Shown: positions 6,920 to 9,837 of the stretch, one piece after another | How positions within the stretch are numbered: the stretch's first letter is position 1 | Layout of the letters: each line of letters starts with the position of its first letter | Source of the DNA: an uncultured Treponema sp. | GTDB taxonomy: Bacteria; Spirochaetota; Spirochaetia; Treponematales; Treponemataceae | DNA: 9,837 bases | NCBI GenBank assembly: GCA_905236465.1 | Contig: CAJOQA010000071.1 | Span: 1 to 9,837, forward strand | Direction: 5' to 3' | Program-made: the position numbers and the translations under genes | Notes under the pieces: model-generated | Databases searched by the model: none | Told to the model about the DNA's origin: nothing | Seen by the model: only the letters and a program-made list of their open reading frames with translations

Positions 6920-7591
6920 ATGAATAAATTAAAACTTTTGCTTGTTGATGACCAGCGGATATTTGTAGAAAGCCTTAAGATTTATCTTACAAACTACGCC
7001 TCAGAAATGGAAATAATAGGTATTTGCTCTAACGGAAAGGAAGCCTGCGATTTTGTTGAGGAAAATCAGCCTGATATAATCTTAATGGATGTTCATATGC
7101 CTGTGATGGACGGAGTTGAGGCTGTTGCAAAAATAAAGACAAAGTATGCACAAATAAAAATCATTATGCTTTCTACTTACGATGAAGATGAATCAGTTAG
7201 AAAGGCTTTAATAAACGGTGCTTCCGGCTACTTGCTAAAAGACATCTCACCTACAGAACTTATAGTTTCTATCAGGGCCCTAAACTCTGGCATGATTCAG
7301 ATTTCACCAGGCATTGCTAAAAAGCTAATACAAACACGGTATGTAGAAAAATCTTCTTCAAAGGCACAGTCCGACAGTGAAAATAAAGATGAAAAGTTTC
7401 CTCTTTTTGAAACCCTTACAGAGCGGGAAAGAGAAATATTTGCCCTTCTTGCCACAGGAAAAGACAATGCGCAGATAGCGGATGAATTAGGACTTTCCTC
7501 TCAGACTGTACGAAACTATGTAAGCACAATTTATTCCAAACTTGACGTAAAAGACCGCTTTGAAATTATTCAGCTGGCAAATAAGATGTAA
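6920..7591 (+). CDS. NarL/FixJ-family response regulator
   Basis: This 223-residue cytoplasmic transcription factor is the evident partner of the kinase just upstream. The receiver domain (residues about 4-122) has the acidic pair Asp10-Asp11, the phospho-acceptor Asp57 in LMDVHMPVMDG, Ser85/Thr86 at the switch position, and Lys107 in GYLLKD. All catalytic residues are present. A linker of about 40 residues (about 125-162) is rich in Ser, Lys and acidic residues. The C-terminal LuxR-type helix-turn-helix (about 165-221) reads LTEREREIFALLATGKDN, then IADELGLSSQTVRNYVSTIY, as expected for NarL-class DNA binding. The length is normal for the family. Translation depends on the G7 ribosome binding site. 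Targets are unknown. The giant Ig-like gene divergent from the operon and the operon itself are the nearest candidates, and the convergent sugar importer is less likely. Confidence 0.95.
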   Translation: MNKLKLLLVDDQRIFVESLKIYLTNYASEMEIIGICSNGKEACDFVEENQPDIILMDVHMPVMDGVEAVAKIKTKYAQIKIIMLSTYDEDESVRKALINGASGYLLKDISPTELIVSIRALNSGMIQISPGIAKKLIQTRYVEKSSSKAQSDSENKDEKFPLFETLTEREREIFALLATGKDNAQIADELGLSSQTVRNYVSTIYSKLDVKDRFEIIQLANKM

Positions 7592-7702
7592 ACTCCAATA
7601 AAAAAGACCGCACAAATCTTTGCCTCCTTAAAAAATCTGTGCGGTCAAGGGTATATGAATGCGAGGTTAGGAGAACTCGCAAAAGTATTTGCAGCGAACG
7701 CC
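7592..7702. other. Convergent intergenic region between regulator and permease genes
   Basis: Besides the terminator, this 111-base stretch contains a smaller inverted repeat: TGCGAG (7660-7665) with CTCGCA (7676-7681), loop of ten. No U tract follows it on either strand. No coding frame or RNA gene was recognised. A clear terminator for the plus-strand kinase-regulator transcript is missing. Confidence 0.5.
7600..7646 (-). terminator. Intrinsic terminator of the sugar ABC importer operon
   Basis: Read on the minus strand, GACCGCACA (7646-7638) pairs perfectly with TGTGCGGTC (7614-7606). The helix extends by seven more pairs, two of them G-U (7637-7631 with 7615-7621), leaving a nine-base loop (7630-7622). 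Six T follow at once (7605-7600). This is a strong rho-independent terminator for the operon ending at 7703. The same stem forms in plus-strand RNA after the regulator gene, but no U tract follows it there, so a terminator in that direction is not supported. The loop reads TAAGGAGGC, with a full Shine-Dalgarno sequence. Confidence 0.85.
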
Positions 7703-8530
7703 CTATTTTACAGAACCTGTAACACCTTCAACAAAGCGTCTTTGCTGTGTAAAGAAGAGTATAATTGTTGGCAATGTCATTATTGAAACGCTAAGCATCA
7801 AAAGCCCGTAGTCCGTAACATAGCCGGCTGTAAGGCCAGTTACAATAAGTGGCATAGTCCTCATCTTTTGGGACTGCATTACAATCAAGGGCCACATATA
7901 GTTGTTCCAACCATTCATAAACGTAACTATTGCTGCCGCGGCAAAAGTCGGAGACATTATCGGAAAGTAAACCCTCAGGTAAATCTGAAATTCGTTAAGT
8001 CCATCTATGCGAGCAGCCTGAATTGTTTCTATGGGAAAAGCCTGGGAGTTCTGCCTAAAGAAGAAAATCAGGAAGGCTGTAGAAATAGATGGCAAGACAA
8101 AGCCCAAAGTTGTATTTAAAAGGTGAGCAGAAGAGAACATCTTAAAAAGAGGTACCATGATAGAAGCAAAGGGAATCATCATAGAAAGGAGTAGGATCTT
8201 CATAAGTAGGTCCTTGTGCTTGTCGCGGTATACCTGGAAACCGTAACCCGCTAAAGAGCAGACAAAAATGCTAAGTAGCGTTTGGATTACTGTTGTGCGA
8301 AAAGAGTTCCACAGTCCCCTGCCGATGTCTACGTTCTCAACCATGTTTTTTATGTTTTGAAAAAGATAGAGTCCCGGCACCATTCTGCCTGCAATTACGT
8401 CCGTGCTCTTATTTGTGGCGGACACAATCATAAAGTAGAAGGGAAAAATGGAAAGTATACATATTATTATTATGAACAGGTACTCATAGAAGGGACACCT
8501 GTTCAAGGTCTTTTTGTTTCTACTAATCAT
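7703..8530 (-). CDS. Carbohydrate ABC transporter permease, MalG/LacG/AraQ family
   Basis: This inner-membrane subunit forms the sugar channel together with the permease encoded upstream. It is 275 residues long, normal for the family, with about six membrane segments (about 14-36, 77-97, 110-130, 141-159, 193-214, 243-262). The EAA loop that docks on the ATPase is at about 171-190 (QAARIDGLNEFQIYLRVYFP), with Gln in place of the usual first Glu. The C-terminal signatures MNGWNNYMWPLIV and QRRFVEGVTGSVK are typical of the LacG/AraQ branch. The start is supported by GGAG six bases upstream, inside the end of the preceding gene. Its ATG overlaps that gene's stop region by eight bases, implying translational coupling. 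The substrate cannot be told from permeases alone; a sugar or oligosaccharide is likely. No ATPase gene follows before the terminator. Confidence 0.94.
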   Translation of the reverse strand: MISRNKKTLNRCPFYEYLFIIIICILSIFPFYFMIVSATNKSTDVIAGRMVPGLYLFQNIKNMVENVDIGRGLWNSFRTTVIQTLLSIFVCSLAGYGFQVYRDKHKDLLMKILLLSMMIPFASIMVPLFKMFSSAHLLNTTLGFVLPSISTAFLIFFFRQNSQAFPIETIQAARIDGLNEFQIYLRVYFPIMSPTFAAAAIVTFMNGWNNYMWPLIVMQSQKMRTMPLIVTGLTAGYVTDYGLLMLSVSIMTLPTIILFFTQQRRFVEGVTGSVK

Positions 8531-9407
8531 TTTTATCTCCTATCTTTAACTGTATGAACGAAAGGGCTGCTACCATAATCAGGATTGTGTATGAGATTGC
8601 AGCTGCATAACCAAACTGAGGGTTGTTCACAAATGAAAGATTGTATATGTACTGGGAGATTGTAATAGTCTCGTTTCCAGGTCCTCCTCCGGTAAGGTTT
8701 CTTACTTCATCAAAGAGCTGAAGGGTTCCGTTAATAGACATTATTGAAGTAAGCAATATTACAGGGCGCAACAAAGGAAGGGTCAGCTTAAAAAACTGCT
8801 GAATAGAAGATGCTCCGTCTACGCGGGCAGCTTCATAGATGCTATGGTCAATATTCTGAAGACCGGCAAGGAAGAAAACGGTGTTGTAGCCAGTCCATCT
8901 CCATGTAATACAAATAATTATAATGATTTTTGCCCAAACAGGGTCTACCAACCAGTTTTTTGGGGCATCAAGAATTCCCAAAAGCAACAGCCAGTGATTC
9001 ATAATTCCATCCATTCCAAAGATCGATTTAAAAATCAAGGCAGATGATACAAGGGCTGTTGCGCAGGGCAAAAAGACAATTGTTCTGAACAGGCCCTTAA
9101 ACTTAAGCCTGTTATCATTAAGTATGCTTGCCAATATTATTGCAAGAAAGAGCATAAGAGGTACTTGAAAAATCAAGTAGATAAAAACATTCCGTACAGA
9201 ATAAAGAAAGCGTTCATCTTCAAGAAGACGCAAGTAGTTCCGTAATCCCGTAAAATGCAGGTTGTTTGCTACGCCAGACTGGAGCGAAAGTATGAATGCC
9301 CTGACCATGGGAAAGAAATTCAGTACAAAAATAAGAACCGCAGCTGGCATTACAAAGCACCAGCCAGCTCTGCTGTATTTTGATTCTAGTGATATTTTTT
9401 TTGCCAT
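8523..9407 (-). CDS. Carbohydrate ABC transporter permease, MalF/LacF/UgpA family
   Basis: This is the first of the two membrane subunits of the sugar importer, 294 residues, normal for the short LacF/UgpA type without the extra N-terminal domain of E. coli MalF. Hydrophobic segments lie at about 15-41, 70-96, 108-130, 159-181, 213-228 and 265-287. The EAA loop is at 191-211 (YEAARVDGASSIQQFFKLTL), with the canonical Glu192, Asp197 and Gly198. NLTGGGPGNET (237-247) is a hallmark of this permease family, and LQLFDEVRNLTGG resembles LacF-type proteins. AAGGA (9419-9415) lies seven bases upstream of the ATG. A 61-base gap with a hairpin separates it from the binding-protein gene, and its 3' end overlaps the second permease by eight bases. 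Confidence 0.95.
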   Translation of the reverse strand: MAKKISLESKYSRAGWCFVMPAAVLIFVLNFFPMVRAFILSLQSGVANNLHFTGLRNYLRLLEDERFLYSVRNVFIYLIFQVPLMLFLAIILASILNDNRLKFKGLFRTIVFLPCATALVSSALIFKSIFGMDGIMNHWLLLLGILDAPKNWLVDPVWAKIIIIICITWRWTGYNTVFFLAGLQNIDHSIYEAARVDGASSIQQFFKLTLPLLRPVILLTSIMSINGTLQLFDEVRNLTGGGPGNETITISQYIYNLSFVNNPQFGYAAAISYTILIMVAALSFIQLKIGDKND

Positions 9408-9426
9408 TAGACAGTCCTTAATTCTA

Positions 9427-9460
9427 GTAGCTCCCCTAAAAGAAGAGCTACCGTTTTTTT
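9427..9460. other. Intercistronic hairpin between binding-protein and permease genes, with T7 on the plus strand
   Basis: GTAGCTC (9427-9433) pairs perfectly with GAGCTAC (9445-9451) around an 11-base loop. In the operon mRNA (minus strand) the hairpin follows the binding-protein stop by about 17 bases and is not followed by a U run. It therefore fits a transcript-stabilising or processing element more than a full terminator. On the plus strand the stem is followed by CG and seven T (9454-9460), the layout of an intrinsic terminator for antisense transcription. Confidence 0.6.
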
Positions 9461-9468
9461 ATTAGTGA

Positions 9469-9837
9469 TTATTCACCCATTATGAACTTTATGTTCTTCT
9501 CTGCTTTTGCAAGAGCTTCTTCTACTGTTGAACCCTTAAGGATATCTGCAACAGCTACACCAACTTCAGTTCTTGCTTCATAGTTGTAAATACCATACTT
9601 AACGCGGGGAATATCATTTGAGAATTCCAAGAAGTCTTTGTAAATTGTCTGACCACCAAAGAAGGGGTTTCCGTTTTCATAAGCAGAAGAAGATGCTGCT
9701 GGAAGCCAAGTTGCTATAGCACCGGAAGAAGGAAGAATTGTTTCATAGAGTTCAGTGCTTCCTGCAAATGTCTTATTAAGGAAGTCAGCCGCAACATCCT
9801 GATACTTAGAGTTTGACATAATCATCCAAGAAGAACC
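9469..9837 (-). CDS. Extracellular solute-binding protein of the sugar ABC importer (C-terminal 122 residues; start beyond right edge)
   Basis: The frame is open from the right edge to the TAA at 9471-9469. An ATG at 9825 exists, but the frame continues upstream of it (GSSWMIMSNS), so it is an internal methionine and the gene is cut by the window. The sequence fits the C-terminal lobe of family 1 sugar-binding proteins (COG1653): GSSWMI followed by a helix ending ADFLNKTF, a PSSGAIATWLPA stretch where these proteins read 'P..G..P', and a closing amphipathic helix with TVEEALAKAEKNI. The protein would capture the sugar outside the inner membrane (periplasm, or as a lipoprotein) and deliver it to the two permeases. 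Position first in the operon, before the permeases, is usual. The signal peptide and most of the ligand site lie outside the window, so the substrate is unknown. Confidence 0.85.
   Translation of the reverse strand, partial: GSSWMIMSNSKYQDVAADFLNKTFAGSTELYETILPSSGAIATWLPAASSSAYENGNPFFGGQTIYKDFLEFSNDIPRVKYGIYNYEARTEVGVAVADILKGSTVEEALAKAEKNIKFIMGE

Noticed and set aside
7606..7646. The same stem-loop as terminator of the kinase-regulator operon on the plus strand
   Set aside because: The plus-strand stem is followed by AAGGGTATATG, with no T run.
7868..9465. Plus-strand open frames opposite the two permease genes
   Set aside because: They are shadows of the permease frames, with no family resemblance and no start signals.
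9823..9825. ATG at 9825 as start of a 118-residue gene
   Set aside because: The frame stays open to the right edge, the residues upstream (GSSW) fit the binding-protein family, and a 118-residue protein would be only the C-terminal lobe.
1..9837. CRISPR arrays, tRNA or rRNA genes, insertion sequences
   Set aside because: I saw no regularly spaced direct DNA repeats, no cloverleaf or rRNA signatures, and no transposase motifs or terminal inverted repeats. The repeats in the giant gene are at protein level only.

Overview
The window looks like chromosomal DNA from a spirochaete, most likely a Treponema-like species. This rests on the moderately AT-rich composition, the phenylalanine- and lysine-rich style of the proteins, a signal peptide followed by FGKKD, a very large Ig-like repeat protein, and a NarL-type two-component pair whose kinase carries an HDSCGY phosphorylation motif. 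The genus is an inference from sequence style; no rRNA or marker gene is present.

Layout. (1) Positions 1-5471, minus strand: the first 1823 codons of one giant secreted protein, uninterrupted and running off the left edge. It is built almost entirely from Ig-like modules of about 100-110 residues. A block of about 400 residues in the middle appears to be a tandem duplication of four modules. (2) Positions 5472-5619: a 148-base divergent promoter region. Two strong sigma-70-type promoters point away from each other, and their -35 boxes lie on the same bases. (3) Positions 5620-7591, plus strand: a membrane histidine kinase of the HisKA_3 class and its NarL/FixJ response regulator, 16 bases apart. 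(4) Positions 7592-7702: a convergent intergenic region with a strong terminator for the minus-strand operon. (5) Positions 7703-9837, minus strand: the end of a carbohydrate ABC importer operon. Reading leftward it has the C-terminal part of a solute-binding protein (cut by the right edge), an intercistronic hairpin, a MalF/LacF-type permease, and a MalG/LacG-type permease that overlaps it by 8 bases. No ATPase gene is visible, as is common for importers that share a MsmK/UgpC-type ATPase encoded elsewhere.

How it may work together. The importer is a self-contained uptake operon. The kinase and regulator share their promoter region with the giant Ig-like protein, so control of that protein by the pair is the simplest regulatory hypothesis, but no binding site is proven. 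The overlapping -35 boxes suggest that transcription of the two units may be mutually exclusive. The most notable features are the tandem super-repeat in the giant protein, the shared -35 promoter, the near-leaderless kinase mRNA, the DxxxY motif in the kinase and the G7 tract in the regulator's ribosome binding site.
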